Below, one piece after another: positions 1 to 12,190 of a DNA stretch of 64,000 bases; positions within the stretch are counted from its first letter, which is position 1; every line of letters begins with the position of its first letter. The translations under genes and the position numbers were made by a program. The notes under the pieces were generated by a model. That model was not told the origin of the DNA, did not search any database, and saw only the letters and a program-made list of their open reading frames with translations. This stretch comes from Campylorhamphus procurvoides (lineage: Eukaryota > Chordata > Aves > Passeriformes > Dendrocolaptidae), in the NCBI GenBank assembly GCA_013396655.1, contig WBMV01000093.1, positions 715,885-779,884 of the forward strand, given 5' to 3'.

Positions 1-3000
1 GTGCTGGGGGTGATGGCACAGGCACCCCACACCACCTGGGGCTCCCAACACAAACCCACCACCCCCAGGGGTCCTGTCCAGCTGTGGGGGGAGTGACCAC
101 CATCCTGGCCATGCTCCAGTGATTGCAGGAACTGGAAGACAAGCAAAATAGTTTGCAACCACTGATACCACCATTCCCACGGCAAAGGAAGGTAAAGCAC
201 AGTTTGCTTTCCCCAGGGAGGGCACCAGGGCCTCAGTTTATACTCGTTTGGGTGTTGAAAATAAACCCAGAAATCCACACTGAAGGCACACAGGCTTGAG
301 GCTGGGTTTGAGCTGAACCCCTGAAAGCTGCACACCATTTGCTTCAAGATGACACCATTACGTTTCACTGCAAAGCTCCAAGGGTGTGTATTGATCACCT
401 TTGCCTCTGGTGCCATTTGGCTAATGACGCATCATGCAATCAGGGCCTCGGGTTGCACTCACCTCTGAGGAAGGTGCTTAGTTTGAAAGATGACTTGAAA
501 ATGTACCAGAAACACCCATTTCCAAACCATGTAGTCCCCAGGAGAAAGGCAAGGCAAAAAGAAAGGGCGTTGTAGCTGGAATTTAGGAGAAACTGAACAG
601 AGCGAAATGCAATAAATATATTGCATTTACTTGCTGTTCCACTTGATTTTTTGCTCACTTTGGCTAAGATGAAAAGAAAATGGCCTTGAGCTGGCTCTGC
701 TGTGCCGAGCTGAATTACTGCACCAGAGCGGGACAGTCATCTGCTCTTCCCCTCTGGAAACTCACAGTGCTGAGCATGCAGGGGGGGAGAAGCACGGGAA
801 TTGTTTGACCTTGCATTCAGAACCAAACACCCTCAGTGCAGCAGATACAACATTATGTTGCCTTCCTACCAAGATTTGTAAACTGGAATCTCAACGAAAG
901 GAAAATCACCACTCAGATGTCAAATAGAGGGTTTTCCTGGGGCAGATATCCTTTTGACATGATAAGGCCGATTCCCAAATAAAGGTGTTCAAAAGGAGTT
1001 TCTAGGAAATTCTCTTTCAGAAGCATCAGCCCACAGCAGCAATGCTTCAATTTTGGGGTCAAATCTGCTTGGATCAGAACAATAAATTAATTTTTGTGCC
1101 ATGTCCAACATCCGAAACACAAAATATATCCCAAAATGAGCACAACCTCCTTAAAAAAACCCATAATTGTGCCAACACAGAAATAAAAATAGCTTGGGAA
1201 ACTGTCAAAGGAGCCATCTGGAGACTCCCACCAGAGCAGCAGAAGAATGCAGAAGGCACTAAAAGGTGCCCAACAACCCCCATCACTAATGCTCTTCCCC
1301 GAAACACTCGAGTCCAGTGGGGTGAGAACAAATATCAGCACATTCCTCACATGGCAAAGAAGAATCTCTGCAAGTCCCACGACATCCAGCTGAGCCCACC
1401 TGCACCAGTGAGCCATGGCATGTTGTTCAGCAGGAACAGGTACCACCAGCTGTGCTTTCAGCTCCCAAAAAAGCAGGATGCTCCCTCCACCACCAAGCAT
1501 CAAACCACCCTAATGCAGCCCAGCCCCGGCTCCCTCTTCCCCCAGCACTGAGCTCTAGGACATACAATTACATTCAACAGCTGCACTTTACAGCTGTTCC
1601 TTTCTAAAATACTGAAGTCCTTTTTTTTATTCCCCTCTTTAAAAGTGGGATTGTGGGATTTTCTTAATAAATATTCAGCATCGTCATCAGAGTAAAATGG
1701 GAGTGAGAGCAAGACCGCTCGCTTTTGGACCTGCTCTGTGCTTCTGTTTTTCTATGTAACCTGCTCTAAAAGTATAATGATCAGCATTAAATCCAAGCTT
1801 GAAGGCACAGTACTAAAGCCCAGGACAACAGTTACATTTCTGCAAGGATGAAGCATGAAAATTCAGTGACAAATCCATTTTTCTTATGCAGAGTTGTGGC
1901 TTCAGAGCATTTGTAAAGACAAGAAGAGGCCAGCACTGGGGGGGATAATAAAGCTATTGGCTACACTTCTCAATCTCTTATAGGTAGCACTCCATCCTCT
2001 TTTAAGGAAACAAAATCAAAAGGCCCCCTCCAAAAGAGAAAAGCTGATATAAAACACTTGAGCATATTTTCTGTAGAAACACACACAAAGTACCTGCAGT
2101 CTGGAACCATCCAAACATTAAATCACTACAGAAAGTGCCTTTTGCACGGGTGTCTGGTGGATTCTCATCAAGCAGTTGCCAGGAAAAGTGGCTCCATATA
2201 TGAGTGATGTTATGGGAAAACAGGAAAACAGGAGGCACCTCAGCTCAGAGACCAGGTTCCTCCAAGAAATAATAAAATTCCTTTGTTGATATAAAACAAG
2301 TGTTAGAATTTCCTCCTTTCTTCTGCTTCCCCACAGTGAGGTGGAACCAAAGATGCTCAGAGTTCCCTCTGGAAGGCTGGGCTGGGCTGTGCACCTTGGG
2401 TGAACTTGCAGCGTGTTAAAAGTACAAGGGAGTCTTCACAGCACATCAGCTCAATGGACCAAATAATTCAATGGCTCTTCTGCTCCTCTAACTACAGAGG
2501 ATTTAACAAACCCAGAAAACACACTACAGGGAAGCAAAGCCCCACATTTCTCAAACACACCCTGTAAAAAAACGGCATCCATTTCATAGGTGAGACCTCA
2601 GCCGACCCTCCTAAGCAGTGCAGCTGCTCCTGACTCTGCTACACAAAATGATTTTAGGGAGCTGGGCAGCCAAGAGCCTCCCACTGCACCTCAGGCCAAC
2701 ACAAGTCTCACCTGGGCACCCTGCCCATCGTCCTAAGAGCATAATCCCCTCAGTCCCAGGTGTGCCACCGGGAGACCTCAGGCTGTGCCTCTCCTGGGTC
2801 ACACACGTGAGTGCAAAAGGATGCTCAGCAAGGCTTTACAGAGATACATAGGACAGTTGAGGAATAAAGACAGACTTAGGAGGTTAGAAAGTAACTTCTC
2901 AGCTCTCCTACAGACTTACTGTAAGGTCTCACAGAAGTTGCCTTCTCATTTCTACAAAGGGGAAAACTGTACCACTTTGGGTACCTTGAACTACAAGAGG

Positions 3001-3749
3001 CTGTAAGTGTGGAGGGAAGGGACCATCTCTGATGGGAAGTTTATCAACTGGGCAACAACACAAACAACACAGTGTGTGCCAGGTCTGCACTTGAGTGGAG
3101 CCTGGGTTCTCATTAGTGGACACATCTCAGAGCTCCAGCCTAACATCCTCCACCAAATCAAGCAGCAGATCAACAGCAATTAGAGCCATGCTATGGAGAC
3201 AGGGGTTTCAGATGCTTTTCATTACCATTTATAGCTGTCTGCAAACTGCAAAACTGCACAGACCCCACTGTCTGAAAGAACAAAAGCCATCCATCCTGTC
3301 AGAAGTTTCTAATTATTAATTAATCAATAATAACAAAAACATTTAGTGGGAGGAGGAGGGACTACCCTTAAATCCTCCACCAGCCTGAGCCCCACTGGTA
3401 TCAATGGAAAAACACTGACTATCACTCAAGGTCAGGAGCTACCTGGGAAAAAATAACCCCAAGAGAGTCTGGAGAGCATTTTTTTCCTTCTCTTTTCAAG
3501 ACTTGTGCATAGAAAGGCAACCTTTGTTCAAACCACAATGAACATTTGTCCAGCCTGAAACACATCCCACACCAGGAGCAGCAGCACACTCGCTGCAGGT
3601 TTGGCATCCGAAGGGAAGCAGAAAGCTGGGGACAGGAGCCAGCACAAACACACATCTCTCCTTCCCCCTCATGGGAGGTTTGGTCCTTCACCTGTTCTGA
3701 AACACTCTGCTATTCCCTGCTTCAGACATCCAAACATGCAGCTTAATAT
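1..3749. other. Unique noncoding DNA, no gene seen
   Basis: I see no exon, RNA gene or transposon here. The open frames present, the longest being 169 codons at 1042-1551, lie opposite similarly long frames on the other strand and show no domain or protein-like composition. Short homopolymer runs occur (a G run near 781, a T run near 1621). The sequence is CpG-poor and of mixed composition, as expected for avian intergenic or intronic DNA. Confidence 0.6.
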
Positions 3750-3965
3750 TTAGAGGAAGATCCTATTACAGGATAAGAAGGCAGGAAGATTGTCTACATA
3801 TGAATTTACTCTGAAGAGCTGTTTATAAATAATTCCACATGTGGATACTGCTCATCGCAGAGCAAATCCAGCTCGTTCTGGTTTAGTTTAACCCATCTTG
3901 GAGGTGCAAGACCCAAATCTCCTCCTTTTTGCATTCATTTTATACTGACATTGCTTTGGTGGCTG
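3750..3965. other. AT-rich block, weak candidate conserved noncoding element
   Basis: This stretch is AT-rich and non-repetitive with TAAT-type words and a perfect 10-bp palindrome CCACATGTGG at 3835-3844 that contains the E-box CACATGTG. Such a composition is typical of vertebrate conserved noncoding elements, but one sequence cannot show conservation. It could equally be neutral AT-rich DNA. Confidence 0.2.
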
Positions 3966-4860
3966 CAGTGACTCCTTAAACCACCCCCAACTTCACTGGT
4001 CCATCTCTAGCTGTAGCAGAGCAGGCACCAGGGCAGGTTGGCCTCCCCAGCACAAGCTGCCCCATTTAAATCACTTCTGCTTTTAGCCTGATAGAAATAA
4101 TCCCCCAGCAGAGCTGACTTCACCCCTCGGTCACCCCAGCCTGGGCACACAGTGGCTGTGCTGATGCAGCAGAGTCCCTCCACATTTGGGATGGCAGTGT
4201 GAGGATGGTGGGGGAGCAGCCCTGTCAGTCCCACTGCAGGCACAGCCTGGAGAACCTCCCTCTGTCCCAGGGGATGGAGGCTGCTCCTGCCACCCAGGGG
4301 TATTTTGGCAGCTCACTTAATCCCTGCTGAAGTAAGATCACAGTTAAAGCTGGTGAAACAAGGACATCTTAAAGACATATAAAGCACCTCTGCAGCCTGT
4401 CTTAGTATCTTAATCAGCACACTGAGATCAGGAGACTCTGTCTCAGAGTTACTGCCTTACATTGAAATGTCTGTTCTGCTCTGGAGTGGCAGCAAAGGCA
4501 CCCCAATCCCTCCTGGCAGAAAATTCTATTTACCTCATGAATTTTTGAAGCTGCCTCATGAATGAATGCACTAAAATAACTTTCATAGAGTCCTCATTTA
4601 CAAATGCTCACTGGAAATACTGGTAACATTTAAAATATACACCTAAAAATAAAGCAAGTGAACATTTAAAACTCTTTTGGCAATGCCCTGGGAGAGGAAG
4701 CCCATGTTCACAATGGGGCTCAGCACAGTAAGAAGCAGTGTGAGGGGCTGAACAGGGACCCCAAAAGAGATGCTCACACTGGGGGAGATCAAGCGAGAGG
4801 AATTCCACAAACCCCAGCTTCCCCTGAGGTGATATGGCCCAAAAGTACAAGTCCCGTCCT
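3966..4860. other. Unique noncoding DNA, nothing seen
   Basis: No gene, repeat family or structured element is recognised. Small overlapping open frames on the minus strand at 4007-4316 and 4608-4850 have no domain features and are taken as chance. Confidence 0.6.
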
Positions 4861-4938
4861 CATCTCACCCCTGTGCATCCCTCATCTCACCCTTGTGCAT
4901 CCCTGCCTCTCTCACTCACCCCTGTGCATCCCTGCCTC
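4861..4938. repeat. Short minisatellite, ~22-28 bp unit, about 3 copies
   Basis: A tandem repeat is visible: unit 1 at 4861-4882 and unit 2 at 4883-4904 differ by one base (CACCCCTG against CACCCTTG), and a third longer unit runs to about 4933. Every unit carries the word TGTGCATCCCT. Array length may vary between individuals. Confidence 0.8.
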
Positions 4939-5345
4939 CCTCTGGTGAGGACCTGGAGATGTGCTGGGCAAGTGCTGCACCTGAGACCCAGGGACCACTA
5001 ACAGAAACTTTTCTTCTGGGCAGTGGAAGCACTTGTCTGATTAGGAACAACCTTCCTTTGTCACCCAACCTTCTGTGAGACACCTGGAAACCTCCAGGTC
5101 ACCTCAGCCCCTCCTGCCACAGGAGCAGGTACAGCACAAGCCTACCAAGCTCTCCACATGTCTAGTCTCTCAGACCAGAGTACAAAGTGCCCCCAGATCT
5201 GCACAGGGTGAAATATTTGACCAGCTTCCCAAAACCAGCTCTTGCTCAAGACAAAGCGATGTTCCTGTGCCTTTGTCCTGCCTGGCTGGCTCACACCACC
5301 ACCAGCTCACGCTGCTGCCATGAAGCCCTGGGTATTTCAGTCTGT
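4939..5345. other. Unique noncoding DNA, nothing seen
   Basis: No gene is recognised. The overlapping frames on the two strands (plus 5075-5323, minus 5170-5616) have no recognisable domain and are judged to be chance. Confidence 0.55.
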
Positions 5346-5406
5346 GTGGCACTCTGAGATCTGTGGGGATGAAAGGAGCTATATAAATGTAAATCATTCT
5401 CATTAA
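5346..5406 (+). mobile_element. CORE-SINE (MIR-like) 3' tail remnant
   Basis: The words GCACTCTGAGATCTG, GATGAAAGGAGCTATATAAA and the following TCATTCTCATTA match, from memory, the 3' tail of amniote MIR-type CORE-SINEs, where a GCACTTTGAGAT box is followed by GATGAAAGG, CTATATAA and an ATT-rich end. Only the tail is recognisable; the tRNA-derived head is lost. Such copies pre-date the bird radiation, so a surviving tail this clear could be under constraint. The family name is from memory and needs a RepeatMasker run. Confidence 0.6.
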
Positions 5407-6108
5407 TGTAAATTGTGGGACAATGAGATGTTTACAGCATACAGTCCCAGGGCTGAGCTTCAGAGTGCATATGTTTATGTATAATTCCAGCAGTGAAGAA
5501 CAGCCCTCAGTGCCTGGTAGGTGGACACCAGAAAGCCTCCTTGGAGGGCCCGGGTGGGAACTGTCACACACAGTGACCAGGTCAAGCTCCAAGGCAGCAC
5601 CGTGGCCACAGAACATTCATCTCCCTCGTATGCTCTTGCAAGACTTTTCAAAACCTGAAGTCCTCCTCTTGCAGAGTTGTCCACAGCAGATTTGGAGTTT
5701 CTCTGTAACAGCAGAAGGTTACTTAATGTTTTTTAAGACCACTTCTAAACACCAGAGTGACTCCAGTTCAAAGAACTTGATTGCTAAAGAGAGGGAATTC
5801 ACATTCAGAGACTGAAATGTGCAGCTACACTCAAACTATGATGCACACTCTGACTCAGACCCCATGCGGTATCCATGAGATCTTCCAGGAATTATTCTAC
5901 CGGTTTGGGTTAAACTTTGAACCAGGCCCTTCTCTGCATCCATCTCCCAGCCTCTCCATGTCAAGAGACAACTCCCCACAGCTCCTGTCCATGCCATGCT
6001 CATCACAAGGACACACAGTCCTCCCTCCTAGTTTGGTGCCCATGGACCAAACCAGAGCATCAACAATTTGAAGAGCCACCAAAAGGCACAACTTAATCGT
6101 GTTCACTG
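5407..6108. other. Unique noncoding DNA, nothing seen
   Basis: Open frames at 5423-5815 and 5781-6071 on the plus strand are short, have no domain, and face open frames on the minus strand. No repeat family is recognised. Confidence 0.55.
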
Positions 6109-6138
6109 GACTTGAAGGTCCATGACTTGAAGGTCCAG
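6109..6138. repeat. Two-copy 15-bp tandem repeat with internal dyad
   Basis: GACTTGAAGGTCCA is repeated head to tail at 6109-6123 and 6124-6138 with only the last base of the unit differing (T then G). The unit has a partial dyad, TGGAC and GTCCA arms around six bases, so each copy could bind a dimeric factor or fold into a small hairpin. It may simply be a replication-slippage duplication. Confidence 0.75.
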
Positions 6139-6839
6139 CTGAACATTGCTCAGATCAGAAATCTTCAAGCCACCATGAAACTGGAGGAGCAGGGCTGTCC
6201 TTTGGTGCTGCTGACTGGATGCTGCAAGTCTGCACTTAGCAGGGAACTATTCCCCAAAGATGTGAGCACAACCAGAACTCAGAATGGAGTGTGCTCCTGT
6301 GCAGGTGGCTGCCAGACCATCTGCTGAGCTGTATTTACCTCGGTGTGTGCTACTGCCAGGCCATGTTCAGTGCCAGGAGCTGTGCAGGGATGAGGTGGGA
6401 GGGCAGCTCTGGGGCTGTGCTCACCAGACACACACACATGTGCTCAGAGATGCACACAGAACACACATACAGCCCAAGCACCCACACAGACTGAACAACA
6501 GCTTCATCCCAAACTGATTACCAAGTGCAAATCATCAATTTCAGCCTCTTTCTTTTTTGTGCTTTTGTTTCAGTAGCTTGAGCTCCAACTAACAAAGCAA
6601 CAGACACAATGCCACCTCCTCTGGAAACACACACTCAGCTCTCTCCATCTGCTCCTTCCCCAAGCCCCCCTGTATTCTGCAAAGCAGATTGTGCTGTGAA
6701 ATATTAATACTTTGCTCTTCTATCGTTATTCCCAACCCTGAATCTCAAGGCTTGTTCCCAGCTTTTCTCCCCCTTGCATTTTTTCCAGGGATCACAGCAC
6801 TCAGTGGGTCCTGTTACTGCACAATGTACCACGTTTGAG
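6139..6839. repeat. Noncoding DNA with a CA-rich degenerate tract at 6427-6490
   Basis: Between 6427 and 6490 the sequence is rich in CA dinucleotides broken by other bases (ACACACACACATG, then several CACACA words), as in a decayed (CA)n microsatellite. The rest of the interval shows no gene or repeat family. Confidence 0.5.
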
Positions 6840-7115
6840 TGGAGCTTTCATAAAAAGGTGGAAGCGGTCCAGAAGCAGCTTCTGGGAGCTTCTAGAGAGC
6901 CTTCCATCTGCAGCAGCATTTTATTTAGACAGCAGAGGGGAAATTAGATCCCTATGTTGCTGATTGGCTTTGGGAGTTGAATCTTCAGTTCTGTAGGAGG
7001 AGTTCACTTACACCACTGCAAGGAACCCGAGGCGAGGCTCCCACGGGGCGAGGAGTGCCCAGGGGAACGTGGGGAACAAAGAGTGTTCAGTTCGAGGGCA
7101 GTGCCGAGCTGCCTT
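6840..7115. promoter_or_regulatory. Weak promoter-like patch: TATA-like word plus CpG cluster
   Basis: A TATA-like CATAAAAAGG lies at 6849-6858, followed by the odd palindrome AGAAGCAGCTTCT. A run of seven CpGs lies between 7028 and 7106 in a CpG-poor neighbourhood. It is too short to be a CpG island and no credible transcript or start codon context follows. It may be an unmethylated regulatory site or just a local GC patch. Confidence 0.15.
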
Positions 7116-8254
7116 CAACTCCTGCTCTGCTTTCACTCTACATTTCTTTGAATTTGACTTTGTACTATTTAATCTGGATTTCTGCTCCATCTGGCTTCTG
7201 AGTAACAATGCCAATTTATTCCATGTGCCTGCTGAAGAAGCTTTCCTTTAGCAGGGGGGAGTGCTTACTACAGAGCACCGCTCCAACAAGCCTATTTCAG
7301 CCCAGCTCTGAACCTTCTTTCTCCAAACATTCTAACAAGCACATCTGTGAGCCAGAACTCCTGTAACTGCAGATAAATCAGGTAACAGAAGGGTGCATAG
7401 AAAAGGTATCCTATTGGAAATAGCCTGAACCAGGGTCTCACCCAGTGCAAACCAGCTTTGGCATCAATGGTCGCTACACTGAGGTGCACAGGCAGTGGGG
7501 ACAACTTGCTCTTCTCCAAGACTCTGGACTCAAGGGCAAAAGGACATTTCTTCTCCTGAGCCCCTACATGGAGCAGACAGATGTCTATCCAAGACCCAAC
7601 CAACTCTGTTTTTTAAGGCCAGATCTAGACAAAGCTGAAAAGATAACTTCCCAGTGCCATTTCCATGTCTGTTTGGATCAGGTGCTGCATTAGTAACAGG
7701 CTTGCTCTCCTTCCAGGAAAAGAACATTTTGAGTACCAAGCCCTTTATCAAAGTTCACATCAGACAGTTATGCTTCATCTGTCTCCTGCTCAGTTGGATA
7801 AGACAGGTGGCATGTAAAAGGCAACGCTCTCTTGAAAATAAACATTTCCCTCCTTCGACTCTTGAGCAAAGGAGCAGCAAACACCAAGTACGAGGGAGGG
7901 GCAAAGCTACAGAGAGCAATCCATCCCATCCTCCACAGGGACAGGGAGCACAGAGGCAGAGCTGGAGAGATGAGGCTGCCTGGAAAGATGACAGGCCCCT
8001 GCCACACACAGCAAGGCATCCTGCAGCCCAGCCAGGCTCCAGGATTATACATGAGCTCTGAAACCAGAGGTGAGAGCACAGCTCAGCCTGGGACCCGCAC
8101 AGCAACGGGGGTCACCACGGTGGGCACCACCCAGGCAAAGCAGAACATCGAGGGAGCTCATCTGCCACCACCCCTGTTAACCAAGCTCAGCACAGGCAGA
8201 CCCACCTCTGGACTGCAGCAGAGCCCCAGTTATGGATGTTTATGTTTTTGCAGC
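7116..8254. other. Unique noncoding DNA, no gene seen
   Basis: A 184-codon open frame (7832-8386, plus) and an opposing 116-codon frame (7755-8105, minus) coincide, which argues for a stop-poor composition rather than a gene. No domain, signal peptide or splice structure is recognised. Confidence 0.55.
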
Positions 8255-8300
8255 ACCGTAAGTCACCTTGGAGTGTCTGGCATTAAGCGGGATAATTTAG
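8255..8300 (+). mobile_element. Possible ancient SINE/LINE-type 3' tail
   Basis: The words CCGTAAGTCACCTTGGAGTG and GGCATTAAGCGGGATAATTT follow the pattern of the 3' tails of several old vertebrate SINEs that share ends with L2/CR1-like LINEs (a GTAAG.CGCCTTGG box, then a GGC..AAGCGGGATA.AA box). Only about 46 bp is recognisable and I cannot name the family. It sits at the head of an AT-rich enhancer-like block, so it could be an exapted fragment. Chance similarity is possible. Confidence 0.35.
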
Positions 8301-8620
8301 CAGGGTTTTCAAACGACTCAGATCCTTCACCGCTGAGGTGTAATGGCCCGAGTCCTTCCCAGCTATATTTTTTCCTATTCACCTAAGGTCAGAGAGGGCT
8401 ACTTAACCTTATTATTTCAGAAGGCTCAAAGCTTTGACAATTATAAACAGGAGAGTAAAAACGAGAGCTAAATTTGTATAATAGATGACTTATCATTTCC
8501 CAGCCTCGGAATCCAAGCCAGAAAGGTGAGGATGGCTCTGACACCAACCTCCTTATCTGAATCCTGGCTTGAATGAGACCTACAGAGCTAACAGTCGGAA
8601 CAGTTAATACCAAAGGCTGC
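8301..8620. other. AT-rich block, candidate conserved noncoding element
   Basis: Non-repetitive AT-rich sequence with several intact CpGs near 8313, 8331 and 8350, and homeodomain-type words (GGATAATTTAG at the left edge, CCTTATTATTTC near 8410). This resembles vertebrate conserved noncoding elements. Nothing coding is evident. Confidence 0.22.
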
Positions 8621-10080
8621 TTCATGATGTGGATCAAGAGGGTTTGCTCCTACCACACTTCCAGATTTCACAAACACTCTTCCAAGGCAACATACACCTG
8701 ACATAATATGGGGACAAGTGTGCAAATATGTTAATAATAGAGGAACAAACACAAGATTAGCTGTTGCTGGCACATTCTCAGTGGCCCTGTCCCAAGGGCC
8801 CTGCACCTCCTGCCAACAAGTCTGTCCTGGTTTTGCTGCTTGACTCCCCTTGCAGGTTATCACAGACCACACATCCCACAACAGACACTTTGCGCTGAAG
8901 CCTCTTCAGGTATTTCCTTGCACAGAGAATTCCCAGTCACTGGCAACACTTGCACTGAAATCAAAACGCTGACCAGGCAGCTGCATGTCCCTTCTGAGCC
9001 TCCCTGCTCTTGTTCCAGCCAGCATCCCTCTCCAGGAAAAGGGGTCCTGCCCAGCCCCTCACTTGCAGAGGGAGAAACTGCAGAAATCCCCTATCCAAAA
9101 CAGTCAGTGATAAATGCATTTAGACTGGACCATGCCCAACTTGTACAAAGGTAAACACAAGAAAAATCACTCTGTTTGATCTGCATGATGAGGATTTGTA
9201 AGACAGCTAATGACCATACCAAACCTCCAGCTGCAGAGGCACCACCCAGGCAAAGCAGCCCTCGGCTGCATCACCACTGCCTGGCACAACCTCATGAGCT
9301 TCCCTTGCACTAAAGAGACAGGCAGAACAAATCCCTTCTTAAATGCAAACCTGCAACCCATTTCAATACCCAGTGCTGGAAGATGAAGCTTCCGTCAAAC
9401 CAGTCAGGGCTGAAATATTGTTTATTGTACCTGAAAATTAATTTCATACCTTTTGGGGCATCACCAGATTGTTCAGTCACTGACTGTGCACACGAACCTG
9501 CAAGTTTAGTGGCCAATCTTCTTCAGGCATGCACTAAAGTGCACCCACGTAGTTAAGATCAAATTCAGCCCGTGGTGTTCAAACATTATGGGACATAACT
9601 CACCAGAAATGTCAGACCTGTGACTGTTAAAGCATAATATTTACTGTACACCACCACAGATTTACACAGCTCAACTCCGCAACCCTTTGTAGGCACACAA
9701 AGGGCCAGAAAGTCAGAAGAATTAATTTTTCATACATTAGATGAGAAGCTGGTATGAAGTTTTTCCTCTGTATCAGCCATGGGCTGTCGGTGCAGAGAAG
9801 AGATACCAGGGTGTGCATCTGCTGTTCACCAAATCCAGCAGCATCTGAATTTGGGTGCAGTATCTGACAGCTCCAGATGACCCAGGAACGCTGTGCACTA
9901 GAGCCATATACACACTTGGCCAAAGGCTCTCATATTTATTTGTCAGGAACAGATTTTAACTGTCTCCAGTGGTTATCGTGGTGGGTAACCAGGAGGTCAC
10001 AGTGACTCCACTGGGGTGCAAAGGAAGAGAGGAGCTCTGACACTCAGCCACAAATCTGTGGCAAACTTACTGACTCCCCA
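8621..10080. other. Unique noncoding DNA, nothing seen
   Basis: No gene, known repeat family or RNA is recognised. Minus-strand frames at 8588-8881 and 9627-9923 are under 100 codons and domain-less. Confidence 0.6.
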
Positions 10081-12172
10081 CTGTTTTTTCTGAGCAAACG
10101 TTTAAAAGCAGGTGCAAAACTAAGTTTTAAAAATAAATATCAACTATCAAAGGTCACAGACCACAAATTTACCCTATTTCTTTTAAGGTAAGTATAAACA
10201 CCAAAAGGATTTATTCAGCCTTGCTTGCTCACATCCATCATGAGAAACATTAGGATGTGAGAAATACCAGTGCTGAGGAAAGATGTATCCATGTTTTCTG
10301 GGACAACAGACCTGCTGCTTTTCTGCCAAGGCTTTCTACAAAGCCAGTGAGCCAAGGCATTGAAACCCTTAAAGCCATCAACCCCAGACATAGCCATGCC
10401 TCAATGCTACTCCTCAAATCACTGCCAAGAGGACACTAAACTTCCACAGGGTGAGGACTTCTGATCCAACAGTCCCCCAGGAATGAAGCCACTGCCTACC
10501 CTGAGCAGGCTGATGTACAACCACTTGGTGGCAAAGGCTTTGGGTCACTGCCACCCACAACAGTGAGAGTGTACACAACACCTGCCCAAACATGTATTTA
10601 TACAGAGAAAAGTAATAGCTCCAGCAGACCCTTACATTCTATCAGCCACATACTATGAGTTTTTAAAAACATTTACTACTTTAACAGGCATTTTAACAGC
10701 TCCCATAACTCAGCTGCATCTTTGCCTTAAATCACTCAACAGCTGAATACTCCGCTACGTGATCTAATCCCCTCCAGCATTCCAGAAAGGAAGAAACAAC
10801 CTCCCTAAGGTTGTTTAGAAAGGCAAACAGCTTTGCTGGGTGCCTGTAACAGGAGGAAAATCAGCAAGGCAGAGGCCAGTGAAACTCAGTATGTGACCTT
10901 GCTTTGGTTGAGCAGAGCCCAGTCCCAAAAGGAGCTGGTCCAACATCCTGGAGGACAGTCCAGCCAAAAACCCCAGCTTAGCACCCAGTGACATCCAACC
11001 CTGCAGGAATAACTCTGAAGGCAGCAGAGCAAACACAGCTCATGTTTTCCTGTGAGGCTGTCCCCACTCCAGCCCCTGCACCACTCAGAGCTGACAATGG
11101 GGGCCTTTCCACCCCCAGACTTGCACTGAACAAAAGGAGCTGGCAGGTCACACAGAGCTGAGCCCACCCCACACCATAACCAGCAAAGGATGGCAGGTCC
11201 TGACTGGGCAGCTCTGCAAAACCCTTCCCTGCTGCCAGTCAGGATCAGGGCATGGAGCTCCAACTTGGCACTCGCTGAAGGAGCAGGAACTCACACACTC
11301 TCCAGAGCAAACAGGAATCATCTCTCCCAGCTCAGCAAGGATAGAGACCAGCGGAGGGGAGACCCAGAAAGCAGAAGAAGGGAGAGAACAGACCCACTGG
11401 TGGACAGGGGTGTCCATACAGACTGGCACAAGCAGGCAGGAAGCACTACATTTGGAGCACACAAGCCTCCTTTCCCCTCACCTCCCTCAGAATTGGGGGA
11501 TAGATCCTGACAGTCCCTATCCTGTCTCCTGCCCCTGGACAGAAGGCCCCATTTTTACATTTTCTCATATATTTTAAAGTGCAGAGAGAAGCAGGAGAGG
11601 CAATTAAGTCTAGATGCAGGCAGAAAGGAGGTCTGCAACAAACCAATGTTGAAGAAACCCTGTCTCAAATCAGAAATTTCCCTCTATTTCAATCTGGTTT
11701 ATGATCTACTCTGATGAGCTCTTTAAAAAAAAATATGCATACTCTCTTGCTATATATGTATATCTTTATCCAGATGAACGTTTTTGTTCACTTAGCAGAA
11801 GTTTTTCTTGGCTGTAAAAGATGGCAGGCTGGGGAGACTAAATGAGAGTGGGGAAGAGCCAAGGCAGCTGGATCCCAGTCATGTGGAGCCTGGATGGGCT
11901 CCGTCAAAAACAAGGACCAAGCCAGAGACAACCCAGAGAGACTGACTTCATGCAGGCCCTACAGGGACAACCACAATGACAGAGTGGGTGTACCACATTG
12001 GCCAAATTTCCCTAAACAAATGCTTGATGAAGTTCCTGCAGGCTTTGAGTAAAGATTCATTCTTCCCCCTCCAAAGCACGTAATGCCTGAGAGCCAAAGA
12101 TCTCAGCCGGCTCCCTCGTTCATGGATTGTACCCACAAAAATTTCCCCAGCTCTTCAAAATCACACGAAGTT
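10081..12172. other. Unique noncoding DNA, no gene seen
   Basis: A strong donor-like word AAGGTAAGTATA occurs near 10188, but the sequence upstream of it is stop-rich and has no matching acceptor with an open frame, so I do not call an exon. Overlapping open frames at 10886-11510 lie on both strands. An AT-rich stretch with TATATATGTATA-like words lies near 11751. Confidence 0.55.
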
Positions 12173-12190
12173 GAATTCCCTGGGGAATTC
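12173..12190. repeat. Perfect 8-bp palindrome arms with 2-nt centre
   Basis: GAATTCCC at 12173-12180 and GGGAATTC at 12183-12190 are exact inverted copies separated by TG. The arms resemble a half-site for Rel/NF-kB-type factors (GGGAATTCCC-like), although here the order is inverted. No neighbouring gene supports a role. Confidence 0.6.

Noticed and set aside
6871..6900. Heat-shock-element-like GAA/TTC words
   Set aside because: The spacing of the GAA and TTC words does not follow the five-base rule for heat-shock elements.
7832..8386. 184-codon plus-strand frame
   Set aside because: No domain, opposed by long minus-strand frames, and its end lies in a SINE-like tail and AT-rich block.
10188..10199. 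Strong splice donor word AAGGTAAGTATA
   Set aside because: No open exon with an acceptor precedes it.
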